Counted from the stretch's first letter, positions 1 through 9,234 are shown. The stretch: 35,294 bases of DNA from Chara braunii (GCA_003427395.1 BFEA01000274.1:886015-921308), one strand, 5' to 3'. Program-made: numbers and translations. Notes: a model not told the origin generated them from the letters alone.

Positions 1-214
1 CTCTCTCTCTCTTATCTGTCATTCAACCCAACGTGATACTCTCGTCATTATTATCATCGATCATCATCATCATCATTCGACATCAAATAGTTAGGAGACG
101 AGGAAAGGGTACAGAGAAGCAAGAGCGTTTGAGGTTTAAGGTCAGAGCGCCGAGGGAGGAGGAAGCCTGGTGTTCAACGTTTGGCAAACCGTGAACATGC
201 AAACCCAGCCCTAC
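1..214 (-). other. Partial APR intron after the last visible exon
   Basis: The intron begins at the donor gtaggg at 214 and continues out of the window. It opens at base 1 with a short CT repeat and holds TCA/ATC-rich sequence (about 50-80). No further exon or element is recognised. Reading through the donor would give about 44 codons before a stop at 83, with no family resemblance. Confidence 0.7.
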
Positions 215-271
215 CTTTACTGATGTCCCAGCCAATTGATTTGCTAGTTCCACGTACGCTGGCTCCATCCC
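215..271 (-). CDS. APR: APS reductase exon (last one visible): thioredoxin-like helix after the active site
   Basis: Nineteen codons read GMEPAYVELANQLAGTSVK. They align with the helix that follows CPFC in plant APRs (QAMEASYDELADKLAG-type). Acceptor gacgcag|GGGATG and donor AAG|gtaggg keep phase 0, and joining to the previous exon gives CQFCK-GMEPAYVELA. The run of four G after the A of the acceptor makes the phase easy to misread by one. The rest of the domain (the FRADGDQKEFA...FPTI part) must lie before base 1, so the gene is also incomplete at its 3' end in this window. Confidence 0.9.
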
Positions 272-504
272 CTGCGTCGGGCAATCATCAACATAATTTC
301 AAGTGTCACGCAGCAGGCCAGAAGGGTCAGCGCTAAATTCCAGAAAAAAAAGGACAATTGTCAATCGGCAAGCATTTGAGGATAACCCGAAAAGAACAAC
401 AACTTTTCTGGAGTTCAGTCAGTGAACTCAGTTCTCTTTTTTTTTTTTTTTTTTTTTTTCCTTTCCCTTTTTGTTTTCAACAAAGGCATGGGAATCTATT
501 GGAG

Positions 505-590
505 GTGGTGTGAGTAACCCCCGGTAGGAGCCCATGACCTTGGCTCCTGTCTACTGGTGGGGAGCAGCACCTGCTGGAAACAGGTGCAAC
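505..590 (-). repeat. Diverged copy of the LINE 3'-tail repeat
   Basis: The plus strand shares the pattern GGCTCC...TCTA.TGGTGGGGAGCA, CACCTGCTGGAAA and GGT.CAAC with 6140-6201 and 9415-9473. A poly(T) run lies at 437-459, which is a poly(A) tail when read on the minus strand, as expected for a minus-oriented LINE or SINE 3' end. The hairpin seen in the other two copies is not clear here. Identity is visibly lower than between the other two copies. Confidence 0.5.
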
Positions 591-610
591 TTCTTTTTTC
601 TTTTTTCTGT

Positions 611-737
611 TTTTTGGGTCTTTCATCCACAAACTTTTCTTTTTTATGGCCGTCAGTGCCCGTCACCAGTCAATGCCTATGCGCGGCACTGATGGCCATG
701 GAGAAAGAAAAGTTTGTGGATGAAAGACCCAAAAAAA
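611..737. repeat. Long imperfect inverted repeat (about 50-bp arms, 24-nt loop)
   Basis: The left arm 611-660 pairs with the right arm 685-737. The shared core is GGGTCTTTCATCCACAAAC (left) against GTTTGTGGATGAAAGACCC (right), then ATGGCC.TCAGTGCC against GGCACTGATGGCCAT. I count one gap and only a few mismatches. The loop is 661-684. As part of the APR intron the transcript would fold into a stable hairpin. It may be a fold-back element or a small-RNA precursor; the sequence alone cannot tell. Confidence 0.8.
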
Positions 738-743
738 TGACTG

Positions 744-844
744 TGTTTAAATACCTCTTTCTTTATGGCCAGAAGATCTTCTGCTCATTCAAGCCAGCAG
801 CAACCAATGGCTGTTTTAAATACCTCTCTTTCTTTATGGCCACT
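744..844 (+). repeat. Direct duplicate TTTAAATACCTC...TTTATGGCC
   Basis: The block CTGTGTTTAAATACCTC + TTTCTTTATGGCCA near 741-771 recurs as CTGTTTTAAATACCTC + TCTTTCTTTATGGCCA near 808-842. The TTTATGGCC end also resembles the left arm of the adjacent hairpin, so the pieces are probably parts of one small element. Confidence 0.6.
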
Positions 845-1580
845 TTCCACCAACACGGGCGCTAATAGCAGCACCCGTGTTTCTACTCACTTTTGGCTCA
901 CCTTAGCCGAAAGAAAAAGAGCACTGTAATAATATAGATGCAACTGTGTCGTGTCTCTGGGGCCGTCATTATGCCACCATGTTGTGCCTTCAGTGCCAGC
1001 AGTGTGTCTGGACACCGGAGTGTATTTTTTGGCTGTGAAAGTGTGACGGACCCGCCGGGATGGCGGTCCGCCAGGATCAAGACGAGGGGATGAGGGAGAT
1101 GGATATGGAGATGAAGATGGAACTGGAAGGGACAGCGCAGCTCCAACGAAGACTCAACATGCACGTGCTCCAAACCGTGCAAATGAATAATGAGACTGAA
1201 ACCGGACTGCAACTGGAGTATACCCCCAGCGGATTGATTGGACTGGACTGGACTGTCCTGGTACCGACAGTGGTACCACGCAGGACTGGACTGACCCTGG
1301 TATGAGCACACGGCCTGTGGGGTCAGGCCACGGCCTGGTCCCAGAGGCTGAACAGGCAAAATAGCCAGATAGCCCTAGCTCTAGACCAGGGCAGCCAGAG
1401 GCACGCTGCACGATCCTCAGACCTGCAGTGGATCGCAAGACCCATAAACACGCTTCAGCAAAAGCAGCGGAACTCTGCAACAATAAAGCTGAGAAATCTA
1501 GGATGCGGAGTCCATGTGATGCAGCGTAAGGTATATATTGTAAGAGCAAAAACAAATGTCTGATATACACATTCTAGTTA

Positions 1581-1714
1581 ACAGCAGAAAATGAAATGCA
1601 GCAGGGTACAATTATAAAGTCTTAGAGGCAACTGCCTCAGCGCTGAAACAGCAGAAAATGAAATGCAGCAGGGTACAATTATAAAGTCTTAGAGGCAACT
1701 GCCTCAGCGCTGAA
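1581..1714. repeat. 67-bp tandem duplication, two copies
   Basis: Units 1581-1647 and 1648-1714 are identical as far as I can read. Each starts ACAGCAGAAAATGAAATGC and ends with GCCTCAGCGCTGAA. Each unit contains the small hairpin GAGGCA-ACTGCCTC. Perfect identity suggests a recent slippage or unequal-exchange event, or an assembly artefact. Confidence 0.85.
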
Positions 1715-2437
1715 AGGAAAGGATAGCAATATGTCACAAAATAATGTCGTGTCGCTGAAGCACTAAGAGTGGGATGGTCTAAGAGGGGGTGAATGCAGCC
1801 TAAGAACCGAAACTGCTAAGAGCAATCCCACCAAAAGATGGGATAGGTCATCAGGCTCAGAGCAAGAGAGTGGTAGCGAAACAAAACCAATGACCCTAAC
1901 AGATAGACCATCAAGGCGGGTAATGCTCGACAGAAGGGTGACACCGTGCAGGGTTGACCATGAAAGGGGAGTCTGAAATAAGGTGGAGATATGCCTAACT
2001 GAAGGCATGCAATGCTCGACACTAGGGTGATGAGGGTAGTGGGTGAGGGAAATATGCACACGACTCATCGACTAGGGAGGGATCCAGATCTGGGAGCAGG
2101 GTAGCCAAGATAACGCTACGGTCCCAATGCCTATGTGATACCAAGAGAGAGCCCAACTTAGGGAGAACTAACCAAGTAAGAACCATCATGCGGCACATAC
2201 AAAGGAATGCACAAGGTAGGGTGGTGGTTCGAAGTAATAACGTCCAAAGTAGTTGAAGCTATTAAAGTAGCTGAAGAGAAGGTAGCTGAAGTCGTCGAGG
2301 TGGTCGATGACATTGATGTGAAGTAAAAGTCGAGTCGATGTTGAAGCAGAGCCGCAAAGCGTTGACATCCTGAAGAAGCTGAAGATAAAGTACCTGAAGG
2401 TATGAGTCAGTGGGAAGATACATAGGTGATGAGCGTG

Positions 2438-2791
2438 TCAGTTGTTGAGGCGCCGAAGGCGTTGACGAGTGCACTGTGGACGTGCGGAGGCGTCTGTTTG
2501 CTGCTGAAGAACGACCTCAAGGAGAGTGGGCTCGTCCTCAACAATCTCCTCAGCCAGAGGAGGAAGAGGGTCAGTCGGATGAGTAGGAGCATATGTCTCA
2601 GCACGATGAGCACGATCATATGCACGCACCGACATCCGCGCGGGCCCCAAGTGCTCGAGGGGCTTCCAAGTTGCCTCCTTATCAGGACAACCCTTCCAAC
2701 GCACAAGATGCTCGGCGCGTGGAGGGCTATCATCGGTAGCTGGGCGAGATACGATGTCGGAAACGACAAACTCCTCGTGATCGTTCACCAT
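2438..2791 (-). pseudogene. Integrase-terminal chromodomain of the gypsy element
   Basis: The open stretch of 117 codons begins MVNDHEEFVVSDIVSRP and continues AEHLVRWKGCPDKEATWKPLEHL, the chromodomain pattern (VxxI.......YLVKWKG....TWEP..NL). In chromoviruses this domain is thought to guide integration to heterochromatin. It is the best-preserved part of this element's 3' half and marks the end of pol; the stop lies at about 2438. A frame break separates it from the integrase. Confidence 0.85.
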
Positions 2792-2829
2792 GATAGGTGG
2801 AGGGCGCTCGTAAGAGCGTTCGGCAAATC

Positions 2830-4148
2830 ACTCAGACAGTCTACAATAAGGATGTAGCAAGGGGATGTGGTAAACATTGTGTGCGTGAGTCTGCCGAAGG
2901 TAGTTAGGTAGCTTCACACGGAAGCTGACCGGACTAGCGACAATATTAGAACTAACAGCCTGAAGGATCCGGCATGGACCGAACAAGCGACACCTAAACT
3001 TGCGAAGTATATCCGCTTCGTGCGTCGACGAGCACATCGTCACCGACTTTGAATGAATGATCCATTCGCGATCGGTTTGCTCGTGTTGCCATGCGAGTTT
3101 GGGACACGGCTAGACTCTCATGTGCGCGCCTCATGGTCGCCGCCATGAGTGCGATCCAAGCGTCAAGCGCAAGACAACGAGTGTCTGGGTGCACCGCGAC
3201 AGTCGAAGTCTACGAGTACGTGAGTAGTCGAGGTCGCAATAGAATGGCGACATCCCCGTGGCTGGCGAAACAGCGCGGTTATACACAACCTCCACGTGGG
3301 CTAAGTGTAAGCCCTACTGCTGATTATCCCTAATAAACTTTCGGATGATATTACCGAGAGTTTTATTGGTGACCTTAGTCTCACCATCCATCTGACGGTG
3401 GTAAGATGACTATAAGTGGAGTTGGGATCCGTACACCTCTTGTAGGCGTCACCAAAATATGCTGGTAAAGTGCGCGTTACGGTCGAGAGATGATGTTCTG
3501 AGGTAAGTCGTGATCTCTCACGACTCGGTCGAAGACGATGTCGGCGACCTCACAAGCGCTAATGCGGCAGCGGCACGGGACAAAACGTGTAGGCTTCTTG
3601 AAGCGATCGACGGCGACCAATATAGCATCATGACAATGAGAGGGCGGAAGGGACCAACAAATCATCGAGATGGACTGACAACGACACTCAAGTATGGGTA
3701 GAGGTTGGAGTAACCCATACGAAAGGTGGTTTACATTGTTCACCTCCTGGCAGGTAGGACACTCTTGGACATAGCTCGTGACAAATTCCCTGTTATTGGG
3801 CCAGATGTATAGGCGACAAACATGGGCCAACGTTTTGTGGATACCCATATAGCCGATAGCTGCCTAGTCATAGAACTCGACTACGGCTTGGATACGGAGT
3901 TGTGTAGTGGACGGAACACAAATACGTAGTTCTAGCTGACCAAATCTACTATACCACACGAGACCGTTATCACCCAGGGAGTATGAAGGAACGGTCGTGC
4001 CACTCTGCAGTGTCGCTTGGATGTCGCCATAATTCGAATAGTGGCGATACTGAGTGCGATATGTGTCGAACACCAATTGATCAATGGTGGTGACAGAGAT
4101 AGCAACAAGATGGATGGGTTCATGATTGTGGTCAGGACGATGGGACAA
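2830..4148 (-). pseudogene. Ty3/gypsy integrase, degraded
   Basis: The zinc-binding part reads GIHKTLAHVCRLYIWPNN and SYVQECPTCQEVN (about 3720-3850). The core has AILVAVDRFKKPTRFVPC (about 3590-3650). The usual first catalytic Asp (in a SMDFI-like motif) reads SMIC here, so it is lost or shifted. Stops break the segment 3200-3480, which still resembles the YHPQTDGETE block. The C-terminal part is HSFKVGDDVLVDAR (about 3000-3060), then FGPCRILQAVS and FRVKLPNYLRQTHAHNVYH (about 2830-2990). The segment 3864-4148 is the RNase H-to-integrase linker. Confidence 0.85.
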
Positions 4149-4149
4149 G

Positions 4150-4870
4150 GCATTGGTGGCACGATTCGTTTCACCTTTGATAGGCTGAGTGGTGAAACTG
4201 AACTTGGATAAATCACATTACCAACGTGTATGTCGAGGAAAAACATTGGGCTTCGTGAGGAAAGTCGGGACAACAGAGTTGTCCATGTGCAACGTGAAAG
4301 GCGCCCTGTGGAGGTAATGAGGCCAATGTCGGATAACATAAACTACAACGAGAACCTCACGTTCGTTGAAACTACTACGAGAACCCCAGGTTCGTCGGCA
4401 GAGTAGTTTATCTCAGCGGGCAGTAAGTAAAAGGTGTAAAAAACAATCGGGCAATCCCCAACACAAGGCTCGACAGTCCTATCCTCCGCAATGGTCAGAG
4501 AGTAAGTAACGGGTGGACTGTCAGTAGATGGAAGTGGTGGAAGGATAAGCATCAATCGAGAAGCAGTGTCAGCAACTAGGGGGGGAAAGTGAGGGACATG
4601 AGGATAAGGTGAATCAGGAGGAGTGAGAAACGTTTGAGAAAATACAACTCCTGTAGCAAAATCTGGCGCGTCAATGGTGCCTATGAAGGGACGATCAAAA
4701 TCGGAGAGCCGAAGAGAACCGACATACAAGTCACCGCCTTTTTTAGAGTGCAAAAAGCATCCTCACAAAGGGGTGTCCAAAACCATGGCGGGTTCTTCCG
4801 AAGGAGGGTGGAGGTACAGACGTAAGAATAGTTGGTGTATCCTCAAATGAAATTACTGTAATAGTTGGTG
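4150..4870 (-). pseudogene. Ty3/gypsy RNase H and linker, frameshifted
   Basis: After the RT, the minus strand reads LLRKNPPWFWTPLCEDAF and TLKKAVT. A frame change near 4720 leads to LRLSDFDRPFIGTIDAPDF then ATGVVFSQ, matching the gypsy RNase H start, where the first catalytic Asp lies in a TDAS-like motif (here IDAP). The far end has NATNALSHRPDHNHEP, the DALSRRPD motif that closes the gypsy RNase H. Between them are frame changes and stops. Confidence 0.85.
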
Positions 4871-4892
4871 TATCCTCAAATGAAATTACTGT
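4827..4892. repeat. 33-bp tandem duplication inside the gypsy pol remnant
   Basis: Units 4827-4859 and 4860-4892 are identical. On the minus strand the unit encodes SNFI-stop-GYTNY, the family's FIxGY motif between RT and RNase H. The length is exactly 11 codons, so the duplication keeps frame but also doubles a TGA stop. The stop probably arose before the duplication. Confidence 0.85.
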
Positions 4893-5880
4893 GGAAACTC
4901 ATGAATCCCATAAAATTGCGAAGCTGCTTGGCAGATGTGGGGACAGACAACTCCGCAATAACAGTGATCTTCATGTAGTTTATGTGGAGCCCATGGTCAA
5001 ACACATGGTGTCCTAAGAAGTTCACTTTCCGTTGGGCAAACCGACATTTACTAAGCTTGACATAAAAGTCATGCTTTCGTAAGCGCTGTAGAAAGTCGCG
5101 AAGGTGTCTGAGAAATTCTTCTGAGGTACGACTATAGACCAAGATGTCGTCCAGGTACACGAGAACGTACTCTTCAAGGATGTTCATGAACATATCGTTC
5201 ACCATCGTTTGGAATGTAGCAGGTGCGTTGGTGAGACCAAATGGCATCACTGGGAACTCATAGTGGCCAAAGCACGATCTAAAAGCGATCTTCGGCTGGT
5301 CATCTGTAGCAACGAGGATCTGGTGGTAACCACTACGAAGATCAATCTTCGTAAAGAAGCGGTTGCCTGACAGACGATCAAACAACTCGTCCGCACGAGG
5401 CATGGGATAACTGTTATTAACCGTGTAACGGTTAAGGCCGCGGTAATCAATGCAAAGGCGGAGAGTTTTATCCGCTTTGCGAGCAAAGAGGACGGGTGCA
5501 CCCTAGGGGGAGTTACCGTGTTTAATGAAACCTAGTCGAAAAAGTTCCTCAAGCTGACACTTAAGTTTCGTCATCTTTGGAATCGAGAGTCGGTAGGGTG
5601 CCTGGTGGTGGACACGATAGTCAGGCACGAACTGGACAAAATGCTCAACACCATGCATTGAAGGGATTTCGTTGTATGAGAAATACTAGGGAAAGACATC
5701 GCGGTACTCTTGAATCCGGTCATGAATGGCTAACTTTAAGTCGGTCGTGAACTGCGCGAGTTCATCAGTATCTGCGTCAACATGAGATGTATGTGTGGAC
5801 TCACCACGACAGAGGAACCTGGGATGTCGAACGGGCATCCGCATGCTGAGGGGTGGATGTAGAGAGGGAGACCGCAAAAA
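4876..5880 (-). pseudogene. Ty3/gypsy reverse transcriptase, with stops
   Basis: From high to low coordinates the frame gives DELAQFTTDLKLAI...RDVFP, a stop, then NEIPSMHGVEHFVQFVPDY, a second stop after KHGNSP, then LFARKADKTLRLCIDYRGLN and the intact stretch from 5403. That stretch shows FFTKIDLRSGYHQI (about 5310-5360), MPFGLTNAPATFQ and the catalytic YLDDILVYS (about 5131-5157), and ends FLGHHVFDHGL...LRNFMGFMSFHSNFI. The two TAG stops break the polyprotein, so it is a dead copy, though the palm core itself is well preserved. Confidence 0.9.
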
Positions 5881-6096
5881 TGGAGGAAGGGTCAGGCGGA
5901 TCAGGCTCCAGGGACATTAGGTCAACTTTTGGATAGAGGGGTATTCGCATTATGTAGCTCACTTCATGTGGCTGCTCTGGCTGCCGTACCTATGCCTTTC
6001 ACATTTATGACGGTCGTGTGAGAGCTTCTTGTGTTGGGATCAATGTAGAATGAAGATTTTTTTTCTTTTTTTTTATTATAACACCTATGAAACACA

Positions 6097-6130
6097 GCTA
6101 GGGGTAATGATAAGAGCATGTACCCCTAGC
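6097..6130 (-). repeat. Hairpin at the LINE 3' end
   Basis: Arms GCTAGGGGTA (6097-6106) and TACCCCTAGC (6121-6130) are perfectly complementary around a 14-nt loop, 23 bases from the terminal A-rich tail. A second copy at 9373-9406 has the same arms with the tenth pair changed from A-T to G-C. LINE reverse transcriptases often recognise a 3' stem-loop, so this is a candidate recognition hairpin; that role is inferred. Confidence 0.7.
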
Positions 6131-6508
6131 TATATTCGTAGGTGGCTCCCATCTATTAGTGGGGAACATCACGTGCTGGAAATCGGGTCCAACGTCCCAT
6201 GATAATATTCAAGGATGAGCATAGTTAACCAAGGAGCCACAATTGCCTCTTCAGTCCCTTAGGGACCACTAGGAATAACATTCAACGCTAGCTACCCTTG
6301 CCCCTCATAAGATTATCCAAAATTTGTCAACTCCCCTCCAATCCAAAACATTGTATTTCTACAAGGGCAAGCTCGGAAGGGGGAAATGGATCTGCAAAAA
6401 AGATTGGAGCTCTGAGTGTAGCTCCTATATGAAGTATAAACCAATCCTTGAAGATAAGGTGGAAGCCCCTTTTGAAGGATTCCTCCCTCCCCCCTTCTCG
6501 TGGCCATA
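6131..6508 (-). other. LINE 3' non-coding region
   Basis: No gene is seen here. The part 6140-6201 is shared with the repeat copies near 505-590 and 9415-9473. The remainder is unique within the window. It lies between the last LINE coding motif and the terminal hairpin and is best read as LINE 3' untranslated sequence. Confidence 0.6.
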
Positions 6509-8010
6509 TCATCTCCCCCAGGCTCCTTTCCCCGGTACCCCCCAGCCAGTCCATAGTGAAGTCTGGATTGTCTTTTGGATGGTTTCTTTTTGTTGACAAT
6601 TATGTAGTTTGGATGTAACAGCCACCCATTGGGCTCTGATCTCTGTTTGTACAAATTGAACAATTTGTTCAATCATCTCTGGCCCTTCCGAATTTACTTC
6701 TTCACCTACAAAAACACACCTCTTATACCATAGTGTCCATAAAACCACTTTCCTACCGATTTCAAAAAGTTCAGTTGAAAATTGGATAGCTCTAGGTCCT
6801 GTGGAACCCAGTGTCCTAAGAGGATGGCCCTCCAATCCCAAGGCCAGTCTAGATCCGTTAGTTCTCACCATGTGCAATCCAATTATTTGTGGTGAGACAA
6901 CGATGTGCAAATTGCCACTGTAATGAGGCGAATTTAGCTGGTCTTTGTCTTATATTTAAGAAGAAAAAAAAATGTTTTTGAATAAATTTATGTCTAAATC
7001 CAACTTGCAAAATTGCTGCAATGTCCACCTTTGGTCGTAGCAGTTTGTAAGCCGCTTTCACCGTGAGTGAATGAATGTAGGGTCATTGGCCTGCCCCTCA
7101 TGCTAGTTTGTTAAACCCATTCTGCCAGATCTATCGGGAGTTTTGGGATAGGAAGCTCTGGATGAGAGACTCTCCATCCCTTTATAGCGAAGATAAAAAA
7201 GACCAACTCGATAGAGGTATGAAAAAGGAAAAAAAACAAACTAGATCTAAAGGAAACCAAGTCAAAAAATGATCTCTGTTCATTTTGAAGATATAATTAG
7301 AGAGCCTTGTGGGAGATTGTGCACCACTTGCCCCACCATCCCCTAACCATCTGGCTGGAACCCCACCACCCAATCTCCCTCCTTTCTTAGAGTTCTTACC
7401 CAAGCCAAGGGTATAGGAAAAATAATCTGATCTAGGTTCTGATTGAGATAGTGAGCATATTGAAGTGTATGTCTCAATTGTTCCGTCCTCTTCCAGTCTT
7501 TCGAGCTTGGGTTCCATAAGTCTTTAATTCTGCTAATTCCTTTTTTGACCCAGTGAGATCAGCGGGGGGTTGAATTGTTGTAGATGCAACCGTTTGCATC
7601 CTGATCCATCGATTGCCAACAAGCGGCTGAAGAAGTATCTCCTCATAACGGTCAGGAAAAGGTTTGTTAGGTAATGGTAGGCGACGCCAATATTTCATTA
7701 TTGTTACCCACGAATTACCCAGAATAAGATCACTTCTAGCTCTACCTCGATCCCCTTCTTCTGTAGAGTGTGTCTGAGCCCTTGGGATGAACCAAAACTG
7801 ATCCTCAATCCATGTGAGAGGGTGGATACTTTCATCAGCTAAGGGGGCGAGCCTACAAATATGTTCCAACATCATTCCCTGCCATGGTTTGTCAGTGGAT
7901 AAGATCAATTTTTTCATCCATTGGATGGATAATGCTTGATATTGAAGCATAGGATCCATGATTCCTAGACCCCTCCTTGTTTTTGGTTGGATCATAGAAA
8001 GCCAAGCCAC
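6509..8010 (-). pseudogene. LINE C-terminal region, broken
   Basis: Piece 7474-8010 begins MAWLSMIQPKTRRGLGIMD, the W...C.PK..GGLG(I)RD block, and holds WVTIMKYWRRLPLP. After several stops, 6858-7061 has FASLQWQFAHRCLTTNNWIAHGEN, resembling the zinc-binding reverse-transcriptase-associated (zf-RVT) region (W..L...L.T.....HG). Piece 6509-6910 has VLWTLWYKRCVFVGEE, the LW.LWK.RN.. motif. The frame changes at least twice, so no intact protein is possible. Confidence 0.75.
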
Positions 8011-8028
8011 CCTTGGAATTACCTAGTC

Positions 8029-8391
8029 CTACTCATGATTCCTTCCCCATAAGAATGTTGTGACTTGTTGTTGAAGGGCTTTAGTTCGTGCTGGGCTTAT
8101 AGACCAGAGGGCTGATTTATACCAGATGGAAGCTAGGACCACATTGTTAATAATGAGTGCCCTTCCAAAAATGTAAGTGTGTTGATTTTTCCATTGATTC
8201 ATTTTTTCTAATGCTAGTTTGCAAATCCATTCTTCATGGGTAGCAGGTTTACCTGATATTGTAAGTGACACTCCTAAGATGCGTATTGGGGCTTCTAAGG
8301 GTAACCCTTGAATTCTTGGAAGCTCCGGAGGACGGTCACCATTGGAATGATTCCACCACCCTTGAGTTTTGTTGCCCCAGTTAACCACCAT
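8029..8391 (-). pseudogene. LINE RT thumb/connection segment
   Basis: The segment contains WGNKTQGWWNH, IRILGVSLTISGK, KLALEKMNQWKNQHTYIFGR and ALIINNVVLASIWY, ending TTFLWGRNHE. This is the LGI......W....K....L..W....LS..GR..LI..VL..I..Y...F...F.W pattern that follows the RT core in plant LINEs. It runs on in a different frame from the RT part, which shows a frameshift near 8400. Confidence 0.82.
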
Positions 8392-8409
8392 GTAAGAGAC
8401 TTGTGTGAA

Positions 8410-8690
8410 TTAACTCACGAGGCTTTGGATTTCCTCCATGTTTGACCAAGACGCTTCTAACATTATTGTGAGATCATCAGCAAACATTGAGCTAAGGGCA
8501 TCTTCTGGGATACCTGAAATCTGCAAACGTTTCAAATTATGATTAGTTCGGAGATTGGCCCCTAGAGCTTCCATTATGATAAGAAACAGAAAAGGGTCCA
8601 AAGGATCTCCTTGCCTTACCAATCTTTGTAATTTAATTTCCGGAGAAAGGAGTTTCGATTCAGTTAAATCATAAATGTGTTGCTGGGAGC
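8410..8690 (-). pseudogene. LINE reverse transcriptase fragment
   Basis: The frame reads LTESKLLSPEIKLQRL, VRQGDPLDPFLFLIIMEAL and then ALSSMFADDLTIM. The VRQGCPLSPxLF and YADD catalytic motifs of LINE reverse transcriptase are present, the latter as FADD near 8473-8484. RT blocks upstream of VRQG are missing, consistent with 5' truncation. The frame stops at about 8410 and resumes shifted in the thumb region. Confidence 0.88.
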
Positions 8691-8757
8691 TTGCTGCTAT
8701 TCAATGCATGTATGCAAACATTGGAATTTGCATGCGGGGACGAAAGAGGACATGAGT

Positions 8758-8813
8758 TGGGTGGGGGTGGGGGTGGGGGTTGGGGGTGGGGGGTTGGGGG
8801 TTGGGGGTGGGGG
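8758..8813 (+). repeat. G-rich repeat with quadruplex-forming pattern
   Basis: Runs of four to six G are separated by single T or TT ((GGGGGT/TT)n). Far more than four G-runs lie within 56 bases, so the plus strand could fold into G-quadruplexes. The plus strand is the template strand for APR, and the tract lies about 50 bases past the donor of the exon at 8866-9078. Confidence 0.8.
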
Positions 8814-8865
8814 AATAACAGGATTGAGGGTTGAAGGGAGGAGGGGAGGGAAGGGGACCACCTAC

Positions 8866-9078
8866 CTTGCAAAACTGGCACCACGGTGCATAAAGCACAG
8901 CGAGCGTGCTCTCTGTGCGTCCACTCTTGTTGTTGGCCAGTGCCTCCATGTCAGTTCTGGACAAAGAGACAACATTACCACCATCCTTGAAGAGATCCTC
9001 TGCTGCACTGCTGCCTGAAGCCAAGCTGGCTCCATTTCCTTCACTTCCCTTTTCATTTGCTTCTTGTGACAAATTGCC
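8866..9078 (-). CDS. APR: APS reductase exon: linker and thioredoxin-like active site
   Basis: Seventy-one codons. Residues 1-24 are a low-complexity Gly/Ser/Glu linker (GNLSQEANEKGSEGNGASLA onward). They are followed by AAEDLFKDGGNVVSLSR and LAVLYAPWCQFCK. This is the start of the C-terminal thioredoxin/glutaredoxin-like domain that passes electrons from glutathione to the reductase. The redox pair is CQFC, where plant APRs normally have CPFC. Acceptor aatgaag|GGCAAT joins to give LHK-GN, as in plant APRs, and the donor AAG|gtaggt is near ideal; both are phase 0. A G-rich repeat on the opposite strand lies about 50 bases past the donor. Confidence 0.94.
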
Positions 9079-9234
9079 CTTCATTGATATCAGCCAGCAC
9101 ACCCCAATCCCAATCCCAAGCCCAAGCCCAATCATAGCAACAGCAGCAGAAGAAGCAGACCCAAGTTCAGAGTGCCTCGTCGTGGAAAATACAGAGACAG
9201 ACAGACTGTCTTATATATCGTCACAAACATATAT

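Larger units (their letters stand above)
2430..5935 (-). mobile_element. Ty3/gypsy chromovirus remnant (pol, no LTRs found)
   Basis: Read on the minus strand, the order is reverse transcriptase, RNase H, integrase, chromodomain, which is the Ty3/gypsy order; the chromodomain makes it a chromovirus. The element is non-functional: there are in-frame stops near 5689 and 5503 and in the repeated segment 4827-4892, a frameshift near 4720, and degraded integrase. Gag and protease are missing or unrecognisable. I could not pair LTRs or see a primer-binding site, so the outer limits are approximate. It lies in an APR intron in the gene's orientation. Confidence 0.88.
6058..8695 (-). mobile_element. 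5'-truncated LINE (non-LTR retrotransposon)
   Basis: On the minus strand the element starts inside the reverse transcriptase, just before VRQGDPLDPFLF, and runs through thumb and C-terminal regions to a 3' non-coding part. That part ends in a hairpin (6097-6130) and a poly(A)-like tail, seen as T runs at 6057-6074. 5' truncation is typical of LINE insertions by target-primed reverse transcription. The endonuclease is absent. Several stops and frame changes make it inactive. The 5' edge near 8695 is approximate; a short TCAATG match at 6041 and 8702 could be a target duplication, but is too short to trust. Confidence 0.85.
272..8865 (-). other. APR intron of 8.6 kb inside the thioredoxin-like domain
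   Basis: The intron splits the domain just after CQFCK. Donor gtaggt and acceptor gacgcag flank it. Contents by position: LINE-tail-like copy (about 430-590), long hairpin (611-737), 67-bp tandem duplication (1581-1714), Ty3/gypsy pol remnant (about 2430-5935), 5'-truncated LINE (about 6058-8695) and a G-rich repeat (8758-8813). Between 745 and 1580 and between 1715 and 2430 I recognise no gene. The latter could be the 3' non-coding or LTR part of the gypsy element, but no matching second LTR was seen. Both retroelements have the same orientation as the host gene. Confidence 0.85.

Noticed and set aside
260-275. Apparent frame error at the acceptor of the last visible exon
   Set aside because: A recount shows four G after the acceptor A, so the exon starts GGG-ATG and the phase is intact.
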